Assembly (NCBI GenBank): GCA_037074615.1
Contig: CM073524.1
Location: 14,833,406-14,897,405, forward strand
Direction: 5' to 3'
From: Leucaena leucocephala
Taxonomy: Eukaryota; Streptophyta; Magnoliopsida; Fabales; Fabaceae
DNA length: 64,000 nucleotides
The notes beneath the pieces were generated by a model, which saw nothing but the letters and a program-made list of their open reading frames with translations, did not search any database and was not told the origin of the DNA. The translations under genes were made by a program, and so were the position numbers. Below, piece by piece: positions 22,358 to 36,334 of the stretch. Each line of letters opens with the position of its first letter. Within the stretch, counting starts at the first letter, position 1.

Positions 22358-24105
22358 GACGAAACGTTCACCCTCGTAGCCTAGATCAATAGTATTCGTG
22401 TACTACTCTTCCTAGCTGCAAATGAAAAGTTGGCCACTAATATAGATGGGCATGAGAAGCACTCTTGTCAACAGAGAGTTGGGAATGGAGGTGTATATGG
22501 ATATACCACAAGCGGTAGGGTACGAGTCGGTAAATGGGACGCTAGAACGTGAGCTGCAAAAGTCACTGTATGTGCTAAAGTAATCGCCACACTCTTGGCT
22601 TGCAAAACTTATTGCAACTACAGACAATTTGGCTACAGGCAAAGCAACTCCGATCCCACCCTATTCATCGAGCGAAGGAAGGGGAAGTTGGCTTTCCTAC
22701 TCGGATACGTAGATGATATGATCTTGACCCAGGGTGATTTAGTTGAACTTGAAGAGCTGAAGAAACGGTTGAATGCCAAATTTGAGGTGGAAGTCAGGGT
22801 AAAGTAAAACGCTTTCTCAGGATTGAAGCTACACGGTCTGATTACGAAATATTCCCCTCACACAAGAGGTACATACAACACATCCTTCGCGAAGCAGGGA
22901 CGAGGAACTGTAGCATGGCTGCGCCACCAACGGGAATGAATCATCATTTGGCCCTTTATCGAGGCCGCACACGTACAGATAAGGAAACAATATGGTTTGA
23001 TGTAAATGGGTCTCTACAACGACGCTCGATGCAAATGGTAGCTCGGACATGTATAAGGCGAGGTCAGTGGCTACAAGCTGCACCATAAATATGGTGCGGA
23101 CTATGACGAAACGTTCTCCCTAGTAGCCTAGATTAATAATCTTCGTCTACTTCTCTTCCTGGCTGTAAATGAAAGCTGGACACTAAGCAAAGGGACGTGC
23201 AAAACCCTTTTCTTAACGGAGATTTGGAAGTGGAGGTGTGCATGGATATACCAGGAGTCGTGGGCCATGAGTCTCTAAATGGGACACAAGTACGTAAGCT
23301 GGCAAACCACTGTGTGTGCCAAAGAGATCGCCACATGCCTGGTTTGAAAAGCGTACCACAACGGCACACGATTTAGTTACAAAAGAAGCAACTCCGGTCC
23401 CACCATATTCATCAAGCGAAGGAGAGGGAAGTTGGCTATCCTACTCGAATGTGTAGATGATATGGCCTCGACCCAGGACGGGCTAGGTTGAACTTGAAGA
23501 GCTGAAGACATAGTTGGATGCCAATCTCGAGGTGGCAGTCAGGGTAAGGCAAAACACTTTCCCGGGATTGAGGTCCCACAGTCTGACTAGGAAAGATTTC
23601 CCTCACATGAGAAATACATACAATGCCCCCTCCGCGAAATAGGGGGGTGGAGCTTGTAGCGCGGCTGAGTCACCCAATGGAAATGAGTCATCCTCTGGTC
23701 ATTTGTCTCGGCCAGACACCTACAGATAAGGAAAAAATACCGTTTGACGTAGATGGGTCTTTACAATGACGCTCAATACAACATCCCAAATTTTCCCTAT
23801 ATGTATAAGACTTATAGGGGGGAAGAGGTAAAGAAGGGACTAGGATGGTAATCAGAAGAAAAGATAAGGATTAAGACAAGTCTTATGCCAAAGAAAGAGA
23901 GAAGGTGTAAAGTTGCAAGGCAAAAGTAACTAAATTTCAGGGGCCTAATGTACACTCGGAAAAGAAGAGGACTAAAGTGAAAATTCTACAAGTCCTATGG
24001 TGCAAAACGGAAGTAGGCGTAGACTTTGGGCTATTAGGTGTAATTATGAAGAGTTAAGGGCCTAAAGTGCAATTTCCAAAAGTCCAGGGGCAAAATGTGG
24101 GCTAG
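22358..24105 (+). repeat. Monomer M13 (1,748 bp)
   Basis: Unit A 22358-23104, unit B 23105-23780, spacer 23781-24096. G6 run as in M11 and M12. It also has a at 23580 (CACAGTCTGAC) and a private g at 23652 (GGTGGAGCTTG). Confidence 0.97.
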
Positions 24106-25852
24106 GACGAAACGTTCACCCTCGTAGCCTAGATCAATAGTATTCGTGTACTACTCTTCCTAGCTGCAAATGAAAAGTTGGCCACTAATATAGATGGGCA
24201 TGAGAAGCACTCTTGTCAACAGAGAGTTGGGAATGGAGGTGTATATGGATATACCACAAGCGGTAGGGTACGAGTCGGTAAATGGGACGCTAGAACGTGA
24301 GCTGCAAAAGTCACTGTATGTGCTAAAGTAATCGCCACACTCTTGGCTTGCAAAACTTATTGCAACTACAGACAATTTGGCTACAGGCAAAGCAACTCCG
24401 ATCCCACCCTATTCATCGAGCGAAGGAAGGGGAAGTTGGCTTTCCTACTCGGATACGTAGATGATATGATCTTGACCCAGGGTGATTTAGTTGAACTTGA
24501 AGAGCTGAAGAAACGGTTGAATGCCAAATTTGAGGTGGAAGTCAGGGTAAAGTAAAACGCTTTCTCAGGATTGAAGCTACACGGTCTGATTACGAAATAT
24601 TCCCCTCACACAAGAGGTACATACAACACATCCTTCGCGAAGCAGGGACGAGGAACTGTAGCATGGCTGCGCCACCAACGGGAATGAATCATCATTTGGC
24701 CCTTTATCGAGGCCGCACACGTACAGATAAGGAAACAATATGGTTTGATGTAAATGGGTCTCTACAACGACGCTCGATGCAAATGGTAGCTCGGACATGT
24801 ATAAGGCGAGGTCAGTGGCTACAAGCTGCACCATAAATATGGTGCGGACTATGACGAAACGTTCTCCCTAGTAGCCTAGATTAATAATCTTCGTCTACTT
24901 CTCTTCCTGGCTGTAAATGAAAGCTGGACACTAAGCAAAGGGACGTGAAAAACCCTTTTCTTAACGGAGATTTGGAAGTGGAGGTGTGCATGGATATACC
25001 AGGAGTCGTGGGCCATGAGTCTCTAAATGGGACACAAGTACGTAAGCTGGCAAACCACTGTGTGTGCCAAAGAGATCGCCACATGCCTGGTTTGAAAAGC
25101 GTACCACAACGGCACACGATTTAGTTACAAAAGAAGCAACTCCGGTCCCACCATATTCATCAAGCGAAGGAGAGGGAAGTTGGCTATCCTACTCGAATGT
25201 GTAGATGATATGGCCTCGACCCAGGACGGGCTAGGTTGAACTTGAAGAGCTGAAGACATAGTTGGATGCCAATCTCGAGGTGGCAGTCAGGGTAAGGCAA
25301 AACACTTTCCCGGGATTGAGGTCCCACGGTCTGACTAGGAAAGATTTCCCTCACATGAGAAATACATACAATGCCCCCTCCGCGAAATAGGGGGGTGGAA
25401 CTTGTAGCGCGGCTGAGTCACCCAATGGAAATGAGTCATCCTCTGGTCATTTGTCTCGGCCAGACACCTACAGATAAGGAAAAAATACCGTTTGACGTAG
25501 ATGGGTCTTTACAATGACGCTCAATACAACATCCCAAATTTTCCCTATATGTATAAGACTTATAGGGGGAAGAGGTAAAGAAGGGACTAGGATGGTAATC
25601 AGAAGAAAAGATAAGGATTAAGACAAGTCTTATGCCAAAGAAAGAGAGAAGGTGTAAAGTTGCAAGGCAAAAGTAACTAAATTTCAGGGGCCTAATGTAC
25701 ACTCGGAAAAGAAGAGGACTAAAGTGAAAATTCTACAAGTCCTATGGTGCAAAACGGAAGTAGGCGTAGACTTTGGGCTATTAGGTGTAATTATGAAGAG
25801 TTAAGGGCCTAAAGTGCAATTTCCAAAAGTCCAGGGGCAAAATGTGGGCTAG
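24106..25852 (+). repeat. Monomer M14 (most ancestral-looking copy)
   Basis: Unit A 24106-24852, unit B 24853-25528, spacer 25529-25843. Unit B has a at 24948, restoring the family residue in DVKN. At all seven main variable unit-B sites (offsets 814, 843, 960, 1134, 1165, 1223, 1278) it carries the base found at the aligned position of unit A. That is the expected ancestral state. Confidence 0.95.
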
Positions 25853-27599
25853 GACGAAACGTTCACCCTCGTAGCCTAGATCAATAGTATTCGTGTACTA
25901 CTCTTCCTAGCTGCAAATGAAAAGTTGGCCACTAATATAGATGGGCATGAGAAGCACTCTTGTCAACAGAGAGTTGGGAATGGAGGTGTATATGGATATA
26001 CCACAAGCGGTAGGGTACGAGTCGGTAAATGGGACGCTAGAACGTGAGCTGCAAAAGTCACTGTATGTGCTAAAGTAATCGCCACACTCTTGGCTTGCAA
26101 AACTTATTGCAACTACAGACAATTTGGCTACAGGCAAAGCAACTCCGATCCCACCCTATTCATCGAGCGAAGGAAGGGGAAGTTGGCTTTCCTACTCGGA
26201 TACGTAGATGATATGATCTTGACCCAGGGTGATTTAGTTGAACTTGAAGAGCTGAAGAAACGGTTGAATGCCAAATTTGAGGTGGAAGTCAGGGTAAAGT
26301 AAAACGCTTTCTCAGGATTGAAGCTACACGGTCTGATTACGAAATATTCCCCTCACACAAGAGGTACATACAACACATCCTTCGCGAAGCAGGGACGAGG
26401 AACTGTAGCATGGCTGCGCCACCAACGGGAATGAATCATCATTTGGCCCTTTATCGAGGCCGCACACGTACAGATAAGGAAACAATATGGTTTGATGTAA
26501 ATGGGTCTCTACAACGACGCTCGATGCAAATGGTAGCTCGGACATGTATAAGGCGAGGTCAGTGGCTACAAGCTGCACCATAAATATGGTGCGGACTATG
26601 ACGAAACGTTCTCCCTAGTAGCCTAGATTAATAATCTTCGTCTACTTCTCTTCCTGGCTGTAAATGAAAGCTGGACACTAAGCAAAGGGACGTGCAAAAC
26701 CCTTTTCTTAACGGAGATTTGGAAGTGGAGGTGTGCATGGATATACCAGGAGTCGTGGGCCATGAGTCTCTAAATGGGACACAAGTACGTAAGCTGGCAA
26801 ACCACTGTGTGTGCCAAAGAGATCGCCACATGCCTGGTTTGAAAAGCGTACCACAACGGCACACGATTTAGTTACAAAAGAAGCAACTCCGGTCCCACCA
26901 TATTCATCAAGCGAAGGAGAGGGAAGTTGGCTATCCTACTCGAATGTGTAGATGATATGGCCTCGACCCAGGACGGGCTAGGTTGAACTTGAAGAGCTGA
27001 AGACATAGTTGGATGCCAATCTCGAGGTGGCAGTCAGGGTAAGGCAAAACACTTTCCCGGGATTGAGGTCCCACGGTCTGACTAGGAAAGATTTCCCTCA
27101 CATGAGAAATACATACAATGCCCCCTCCGCGAAATAGGGGGGTGGAACTTGTAGCGCGGCTGAGTCACCCAATGGAAATGAGTCATCCTCTGGTCATTTG
27201 TCTCGGCCAGACACCTACAGATAAGGAAAAAATACCGTTTGACGTAGATGGGTCTTTACAATGACGCTCAATACAACATCCCAAATTTTCCCTATATGTA
27301 TAAGACTTATAGGGGGAAGAGGTAAAGAAGGGACTAGGATGGTAATCAGAAGAAAAGATAAGGATTAAGACAAGTCTTATGCCAAAGAAAGAGAGAAGGT
27401 GTAAAGTTGCAAGGCAAAAGTAACTAAATTTCAGGGGCCTAATGTACACTCGGAAAAGAAGAGGACTAAAGTGAAAATTCTACAAGTCCTATGGTGCAAA
27501 ACGGAAGTAGGCGTAGACTTTGGGCTATTAGGTGTAATTATGAAGAGTTAAGGGCCTAAAGTGCAATTTCCAAAAGTCCAGGGGCAAAATGTGGGCTAG
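25853..27599 (+). repeat. Monomer M15
   Basis: Unit A 25853-26599, unit B 26600-27275, spacer 27276-27590. Differs from M14 only by c at 26695 (DVQN) among tracked sites. Last copy with CACGGTCTGAC (g at 27075). Confidence 0.97.
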
Positions 27600-29346
27600 G
27601 ACGAAACGTTCACCCTCGTAGCCTAGATCAATAGTATTCGTGTACTACTCTTCCTAGCTGCAAATGAAAAGTTGGCCACTAATATAGATGGGCATGAGAA
27701 GCACTCTTGTCAACAGAGAGTTGGGAATGGAGGTGTATATGGATATACCACAAGCGGTAGGGTACGAGTCGGTAAATGGGACGCTAGAACGTGAGCTGCA
27801 AAAGTCACTGTATGTGCTAAAGTAATCGCCACACTCTTGGCTTGCAAAACTTATTGCAACTACAGACAATTTGGCTACAGGCAAAGCAACTCCGATCCCA
27901 CCCTATTCATCGAGCGAAGGAAGGGGAAGTTGGCTTTCCTACTCGGATACGTAGATGATATGATCTTGACCCAGGGTGATTTAGTTGAACTTGAAGAGCT
28001 GAAGAAACGGTTGAATGCCAAATTTGAGGTGGAAGTCAGGGTAAAGTAAAACGCTTTCTCAGGATTGAAGCTACACGGTCTGATTACGAAATATTCCCCT
28101 CACACAAGAGGTACATACAACACATCCTTCGCGAAGCAGGGACGAGGAACTGTAGCATGGCTGCGCCACCAACGGGAATGAATCATCATTTGGCCCTTTA
28201 TCGAGGCCGCACACGTACAGATAAGGAAACAATATGGTTTGATGTAAATGGGTCTCTACAACGACGCTCGATGCAAATGGTAGCTCGGACATGTATAAGG
28301 CGAGGTCAGTGGCTACAAGCTGCACCATAAATATGGTGCGGACTATGACGAAACGTTCTCCCTAGTAGCCTAGATTAATAATCTTCGTCTACTTCTCTTC
28401 CTGGCTGTAAATGAAAGCTGGACACTAAGCAAAGGGACGTGCAAAACCCTTTTCTTAACGGAGATTTGGAAGTGGAGGTGTGCATGGATATACCAGGAGT
28501 CGTGGGCCATGAGTCTCTAAATGGGACACAAGTACGTAAGCTGGCAAACCACTGTGTGTGCCAAAGAGATCGCCACATGCCTGGTTTGAAAAGCGTACCA
28601 CAACGGCACACGATTTAGTTACAAAAGAAGCAACTCCGGTCCCACCATATTCATCAAGCGAAGGAGAGGGAAGTTGGCTATCCTACTCGAATGTGTAGAT
28701 GATATGGCCTCGACCCAGGACGGGCTAGGTTGAACTTGAAGAGCTGAAGACATAGTTGGATGCCAATCTCGAGGTGGCAGTCAGGGTAAGGCAAAACACT
28801 TTCCCGGGATTGAGGTCCCACAGTCTGACTAGGAAAGATTTCCCTCACATGAGAAATACATACAATGCCCCCTCCGCGAAATAGGGGGGTGGAACTTGTA
28901 GCGCGGCTGAGTCACCCAATGGAAATGAGTCATCCTCTGGTCATTTGTCTCGGCCAGACACCTACAGATAAGGAAAAAATACCGTTTGACGTAGATGGGT
29001 CTTTACAATGACGCTCAATACAACATCCCAAATTTTCCCTATATGTATAAGACTTATAGGGGGAAGAGGTAAAGAAGGGACTAGGATGGTAATCAGAAGA
29101 AAAGATAAGGATTAAGACAAGTCTTATGCCAAAGAAAGAGAGAAGGTGTAAAGTTGCAAGGCAAAAGTAACTAAATTTCAGGGGCCTAATGTACACTCGG
29201 AAAAGAAGAGGACTAAAGTGAAAATTCTACAAGTCCTATGGTGCAAAACGGAAGTAGGCGTAGACTTTGGGCTATTAGGTGTAATTATGAAGAGTTAAGG
29301 GCCTAAAGTGCAATTTCCAAAAGTCCAGGGGCAAAATGTGGGCTAG
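27600..29346 (+). repeat. Monomer M16
   Basis: Unit A 27600-28346, unit B 28347-29022, spacer 29023-29337. It has a at 28822 (CACAGTCTGAC) and begins the right-hand consensus type that runs to the window edge. Confidence 0.97.
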
Positions 29347-31093
29347 GACGAAACGTTCACCCTCGTAGCCTAGATCAATAGTATTCGTGTACTACTCTTC
29401 CTAGCTGCAAATGAAAAGTTGGCCACTAATATAGATGGGCATGAGAAGCACTCTTGTCAACAGAGAGTTGGGAATGGAGGTGTATATGGATATACCACAA
29501 GCGGTAGGGTACGAGTCGGTAAATGGGACGCTAGAACGTGAGCTGCAAAAGTCACTGTATGTGCTAAAGTAATCGCCACACTCTTGGCTTGCAAAACTTA
29601 TTGCAACTACAGACAATTTGGCTACAGGCAAAGCAACTCCGATCCCACCCTATTCATCGAGCGAAGGAAGGGGAAGTTGGCTTTCCTACTCGGATACGTA
29701 GATGATATGATCTTGACCCAGGGTGATTTAGTTGAACTTGAAGAGCTGAAGAAACGGTTGAATGCCAAATTTGAGGTGGAAGTCAGGGTAAAGTAAAACG
29801 CTTTCTCAGGATTGAAGCTACACGGTCTGATTACGAAATATTCCCCTCACACAAGAGGTACATACAACACATCCTTCGCGAAGCAGGGACGAGGAACTGT
29901 AGCATGGCTGCGCCACCAACGGGAATGAATCATCATTTGGCCCTTTATCGAGGCCGCACACGTACAGATAAGGAAACAATATGGTTTGATGTAAATGGGT
30001 CTCTACAACGACGCTCGATGCAAATGGTAGCTCGGACATGTATAAGGCGAGGTCAGTGGCTACAAGCTGCACCATAAATATGGTGCGGACTATGACGAAA
30101 CGTTCTCCCTAGTAGCCTAGATTAATAATCTTCGTCTACTTCTCTTCCTGGCTGTAAATGAAAGCTGGACACTAAGCAAAGGGACGTGCAAAACCCTTTT
30201 CTTAACGGAGATTTGGAAGTGGAGGTGTGCATGGATATACCAGGAGTCGTGGGCCATGAGTCTCTAAATGGGACACAAGTACGTAAGCTGGCAAACCACT
30301 GTGTGTGCCAAAGAGATCGCCACATGCCTGGTTTGAAAAGCGTACCACAACGGCACACGATTTAGTTACAAAAGAAGCAACTCCGGTCCCACCATATTCA
30401 TCAAGCGAAGGAGAGGGAAGTTGGCTATCCTACTCGAATGTGTAGATGATATGGCCTCGACCCAGGACGGGCTAGGTTGAACTTGAAGAGCTGAAGACAT
30501 AGTTGGATGCCAATCTCGAGGTGGCAGTCAGGGTAAGGCAAAACACTTTCCCGGGATTGAGGTCCCACAGTCTGACTAGGAAAGATTTCCCTCACATGAG
30601 AAATACATACAATGCCCCCTCCGCGAAATAGGGGGGTGGAACTTGTAGCGCGGCTGAGTCACCCAATGGAAATGAGTCATCCTCTGGTCATTTGTCTCGG
30701 CCAGACACCTACAGATAAGGAAAAAATACCGTTTGACGTAGATGGGTCTTTACAATGACGCTCAATACAACATCCCAAATTTTCCCTATATGTATAAGAC
30801 TTATAGGGGGAAGAGGTAAAGAAGGGACTAGGATGGTAATCAGAAGAAAAGATAAGGATTAAGACAAGTCTTATGCCAAAGAAAGAGAGAAGGTGTAAAG
30901 TTGCAAGGCAAAAGTAACTAAATTTCAGGGGCCTAATGTACACTCGGAAAAGAAGAGGACTAAAGTGAAAATTCTACAAGTCCTATGGTGCAAAACGGAA
31001 GTAGGCGTAGACTTTGGGCTATTAGGTGTAATTATGAAGAGTTAAGGGCCTAAAGTGCAATTTCCAAAAGTCCAGGGGCAAAATGTGGGCTAG
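29347..31093 (+). repeat. Monomer M17
   Basis: Unit A 29347-30093, unit B 30094-30769, spacer 30770-31084. Right-hand consensus at all tracked sites. Confidence 0.97.
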
Positions 31094-32840
31094 GACGAAA
31101 CGTTCACCCTCGTAGCCTAGATCAATAGTATTCGTGTACTACTCTTCCTAGCTGCAAATGAAAAGTTGGCCACTAATATAGATGGGCATGAGAAGCACTC
31201 TTGTCAACAGAGAGTTGGGAATGGAGGTGTATATGGATATACCACAAGCGGTAGGGTACGAGTCGGTAAATGGGACGCTAGAACGTGAGCTGCAAAAGTC
31301 ACTGTATGTGCTAAAGTAATCGCCACACTCTTGGCTTGCAAAACTTATTGCAACTACAGACAATTTGGCTACAGGCAAAGCAACTCCGATCCCACCCTAT
31401 TCATCGAGCGAAGGAAGGGGAAGTTGGCTTTCCTACTCGGATACGTAGATGATATGATCTTGACCCAGGGTGATTTAGTTGAACTTGAAGAGCTGAAGAA
31501 ACGGTTGAATGCCAAATTTGAGGTGGAAGTCAGGGTAAAGTAAAACGCTTTCTCAGGATTGAAGCTACACGGTCTGATTACGAAATATTCCCCTCACACA
31601 AGAGGTACATACAACACATCCTTCGCGAAGCAGGGACGAGGAACTGTAGCATGGCTGCGCCACCAACGGGAATGAATCATCATTTGGCCCTTTATCGAGG
31701 CCGCACACGTACAGATAAGGAAACAATATGGTTTGATGTAAATGGGTCTCTACAACGACGCTCGATGCAAATGGTAGCTCGGACATGTATAAGGCGAGGT
31801 CAGTGGCTACAAGCTGCACCATAAATATGGTGCGGACTATGACGAAACGTTCTCCCTAGTAGCCTAGATTAATAATCTTCGTCTACTTCTCTTCCTGGCT
31901 GTAAATGAAAGCTGGACACTAAGCAAAGGGACGTGCAAAACCCTTTTCTTAACGGAGATTTGGAAGTGGAGGTGTGCATGGATATACCAGGAGTCGTGGG
32001 CCATGAGTCTCTAAATGGGACACAAGTACGTAAGCTGGCAAACCACTGTGTGTGCCAAAGAGATCGCCACATGCCTGGTTTGAAAAGCGTACCACAACGG
32101 CACACGATTTAGTTACAAAAGAAGCAACTCCGGTCCCACCATATTCATCAAGCGAAGGAGAGGGAAGTTGGCTATCCTACTCGAATGTGTAGATGATATG
32201 GCCTCGACCCAGGACGGGCTAGGTTGAACTTGAAGAGCTGAAGACATAGTTGGATGCCAATCTCGAGGTGGCAGTCAGGGTAAGGCAAAACACTTTCCCG
32301 GGATTGAGGTCCCACAGTCTGACTAGGAAAGATTTCCCTCACATGAGAAATACATACAATGCCCCCTCCGCGAAATAGGGGGGTGGAACTTGTAGCGCGG
32401 CTGAGTCACCCAATGGAAATGAGTCATCCTCTGGTCATTTGTCTCGGCCAGACACCTACAGATAAGGAAAAAATACCGTTTGACGTAGATGGGTCTTTAC
32501 AATGACGCTCAATACAACATCCCAAATTTTCCCTATATGTATAAGACTTATAGGGGGAAGAGGTAAAGAAGGGACTAGGATGGTAATCAGAAGAAAAGAT
32601 AAGGATTAAGACAAGTCTTATGCCAAAGAAAGAGAGAAGGTGTAAAGTTGCAAGGCAAAAGTAACTAAATTTCAGGGGCCTAATGTACACTCGGAAAAGA
32701 AGAGGACTAAAGTGAAAATTCTACAAGTCCTATGGTGCAAAACGGAAGTAGGCGTAGACTTTGGGCTATTAGGTGTAATTATGAAGAGTTAAGGGCCTAA
32801 AGTGCAATTTCCAAAAGTCCAGGGGCAAAATGTGGGCTAG
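31094..32840 (+). repeat. Monomer M18
   Basis: Unit A 31094-31840, unit B 31841-32516, spacer 32517-32831. Right-hand consensus at all tracked sites. Confidence 0.97.
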
Positions 32841-34587
32841 GACGAAACGTTCACCCTCGTAGCCTAGATCAATAGTATTCGTGTACTACTCTTCCTAGCT
32901 GCAAATGAAAAGTTGGCCACTAATATAGATGGGCATGAGAAGCACTCTTGTCAACAGAGAGTTGGGAATGGAGGTGTATATGGATATACCACAAGCGGTA
33001 GGGTACGAGTCGGTAAATGGGACGCTAGAACGTGAGCTGCAAAAGTCACTGTATGTGCTAAAGTAATCGCCACACTCTTGGCTTGCAAAACTTATTGCAA
33101 CTACAGACAATTTGGCTACAGGCAAAGCAACTCCGATCCCACCCTATTCATCGAGCGAAGGAAGGGGAAGTTGGCTTTCCTACTCGGATACGTAGATGAT
33201 ATGATCTTGACCCAGGGTGATTTAGTTGAACTTGAAGAGCTGAAGAAACGGTTGAATGCCAAATTTGAGGTGGAAGTCAGGGTAAAGTAAAACGCTTTCT
33301 CAGGATTGAAGCTACACGGTCTGATTACGAAATATTCCCCTCACACAAGAGGTACATACAACACATCCTTCGCGAAGCAGGGACGAGGAACTGTAGCATG
33401 GCTGCGCCACCAACGGGAATGAATCATCATTTGGCCCTTTATCGAGGCCGCACACGTACAGATAAGGAAACAATATGGTTTGATGTAAATGGGTCTCTAC
33501 AACGACGCTCGATGCAAATGGTAGCTCGGACATGTATAAGGCGAGGTCAGTGGCTACAAGCTGCACCATAAATATGGTGCGGACTATGACGAAACGTTCT
33601 CCCTAGTAGCCTAGATTAATAATCTTCGTCTACTTCTCTTCCTGGCTGTAAATGAAAGCTGGACACTAAGCAAAGGGACGTGCAAAACCCTTTTCTTAAC
33701 GGAGATTTGGAAGTGGAGGTGTGCATGGATATACCAGGAGTCGTGGGCCATGAGTCTCTAAATGGGACACAAGTACGTAAGCTGGCAAACCACTGTGTGT
33801 GCCAAAGAGATCGCCACATGCCTGGTTTGAAAAGCGTACCACAACGGCACACGATTTAGTTACAAAAGAAGCAACTCCGGTCCCACCATATTCATCAAGC
33901 GAAGGAGAGGGAAGTTGGCTATCCTACTCGAATGTGTAGATGATATGGCCTCGACCCAGGACGGGCTAGGTTGAACTTGAAGAGCTGAAGACATAGTTGG
34001 ATGCCAATCTCGAGGTGGCAGTCAGGGTAAGGCAAAACACTTTCCCGGGATTGAGGTCCCACAGTCTGACTAGGAAAGATTTCCCTCACATGAGAAATAC
34101 ATACAATGCCCCCTCCGCGAAATAGGGGGGTGGAACTTGTAGCGCGGCTGAGTCACCCAATGGAAATGAGTCATCCTCTGGTCATTTGTCTCGGCCAGAC
34201 ACCTACAGATAAGGAAAAAATACCGTTTGACGTAGATGGGTCTTTACAATGACGCTCAATACAACATCCCAAATTTTCCCTATATGTATAAGACTTATAG
34301 GGGGAAGAGGTAAAGAAGGGACTAGGATGGTAATCAGAAGAAAAGATAAGGATTAAGACAAGTCTTATGCCAAAGAAAGAGAGAAGGTGTAAAGTTGCAA
34401 CGCAAAAGTAACTAAATTTCAGGGGCCTAATGTACACTCGGAAAAGAAGAGGACTAAAGTGAAAATTCTACAAGTCCTATGGTGCAAAACGGAAGTAGGC
34501 GTAGACTTTGGGCTATTAGGTGTAATTATGAAGAGTTAAGGGCCTAAAGTGCAATTTCCAAAAGTCCAGGGGCAAAATGTGGGCTAG
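32841..34587 (+). repeat. Monomer M19
   Basis: Unit A 32841-33587, unit B 33588-34263, spacer 34264-34578. Spacer change c at 34401 (GCAACGC instead of GCAAGGC), shared with M21 and M22 but not M20. Confidence 0.97.
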
Positions 34588-36334
34588 GACGAAACGTTCA
34601 CCCTCGTAGCCTAGATCAATAGTATTCGTGTACTACTCTTCCTAGCTGCAAATGAAAAGTTGGCCACTAATATAGATGGGCATGAGAAGCACTCTTGTCA
34701 ACAGAGAGTTGGGAATGGAGGTGTATATGGATATACCACAAGCGGTAGGGTACGAGTCGGTAAATGGGACGCTAGAACGTGAGCTGCAAAAGTCACTGTA
34801 TGTGCTAAAGTAATCGCCACACTCTTGGCTTGCAAAACTTATTGCAACTACAGACAATTTGGCTACAGGCAAAGCAACTCCGATCCCACCCTATTCATCG
34901 AGCGAAGGAAGGGGAAGTTGGCTTTCCTACTCGGATACGTAGATGATATGATCTTGACCCAGGGTGATTTAGTTGAACTTGAAGAGCTGAAGAAACGGTT
35001 GAATGCCAAATTTGAGGTGGAAGTCAGGGTAAAGTAAAACGCTTTCTCAGGATTGAAGCTACACGGTCTGATTACGAAATATTCCCCTCACACAAGAGGT
35101 ACATACAACACATCCTTCGCGAAGCAGGGACGAGGAACTGTAGCATGGCTGCGCCACCAACGGGAATGAATCATCATTTGGCCCTTTATCGAGGCCGCAC
35201 ACGTACAGATAAGGAAACAATATGGTTTGATGTAAATGGGTCTCTACAACGACGCTCGATGCAAATGGTAGCTCGGACATGTATAAGGCGAGGTCAGTGG
35301 CTACAAGCTGCACCATAAATATGGTGCGGACTATGACGAAACGTTCTCCCTAGTAGCCTAGATTAATAATCTTCGTCTACTTCTCTTCCTGGCTGTAAAT
35401 GAAAGCTGGACACTAAGCAAAGGGACGTGCAAAACCCTTTTCTTAACGGAGATTTGGAAGTGGAGGTGTGCATGGATATACCAGGAGTCGTGGGCCATGA
35501 GTCTCTAAATGGGACACAAGTACGTAAGCTGGCAAACCACTGTGTGTGCCAAAGAGATCGCCACATGCCTGGTTTGAAAAGCGTACCACAACGGCACACG
35601 ATTTAGTTACAAAAGAAGCAACTCCGGTCCCACCATATTCATCAAGCGAAGGAGAGGGAAGTTGGCTATCCTACTCGAATGTGTAGATGATATGGCCTCG
35701 ACCCAGGACGGGCTAGGTTGAACTTGAAGAGCTGAAGACATAGTTGGATGCCAATCTCGAGGTGGCAGTCAGGGTAAGGCAAAACACTTTCCCGGGATTG
35801 AGGTCCCACAGTCTGACTAGGAAAGATTTCCCTCACATGAGAAATACATACAATGCCCCCTCCGCGAAATAGGGGGGTGGAACTTGTAGCGCGGCTGAGT
35901 CACCCAATGGAAATGAGTCATCCTCTGGTCATTTGTCTCGGCCAGACACCTACAGATAAGGAAAAAATACCGTTTGACGTAGATGGGTCTTTACAATGAC
36001 GCTCAATACAACATCCCAAATTTTCCCTATATGTATAAGACTTATAGGGGGAAGAGGTAAAGAAGGGACTAGGATGGTAATCAGAAGAAAAGATAAGGAT
36101 TAAGACAAGTCTTATGCCAAAGAAAGAGAGAAGGTGTAAAGTTGCAAGGCAAAAGTAACTAAATTTCAGGGGCCTAATGTACACTCGGAAAAGAAGAGGA
36201 CTAAAGTGAAAATTCTACAAGTCCTATGGTGCAAAACGGAAGTAGGCGTAGACTTTGGGCTATTAGGTGTAATTATGAAGAGTTAAGGGCCTAAAGTGCA
36301 ATTTCCAAAAGTCCAGGGGCAAAATGTGGGCTAG
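34588..36334 (+). repeat. Monomer M20
   Basis: Unit A 34588-35334, unit B 35335-36010, spacer 36011-36325. Consensus at the GCAAGGC site, interrupting the M19/M21/M22 variant run. Confidence 0.97.
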
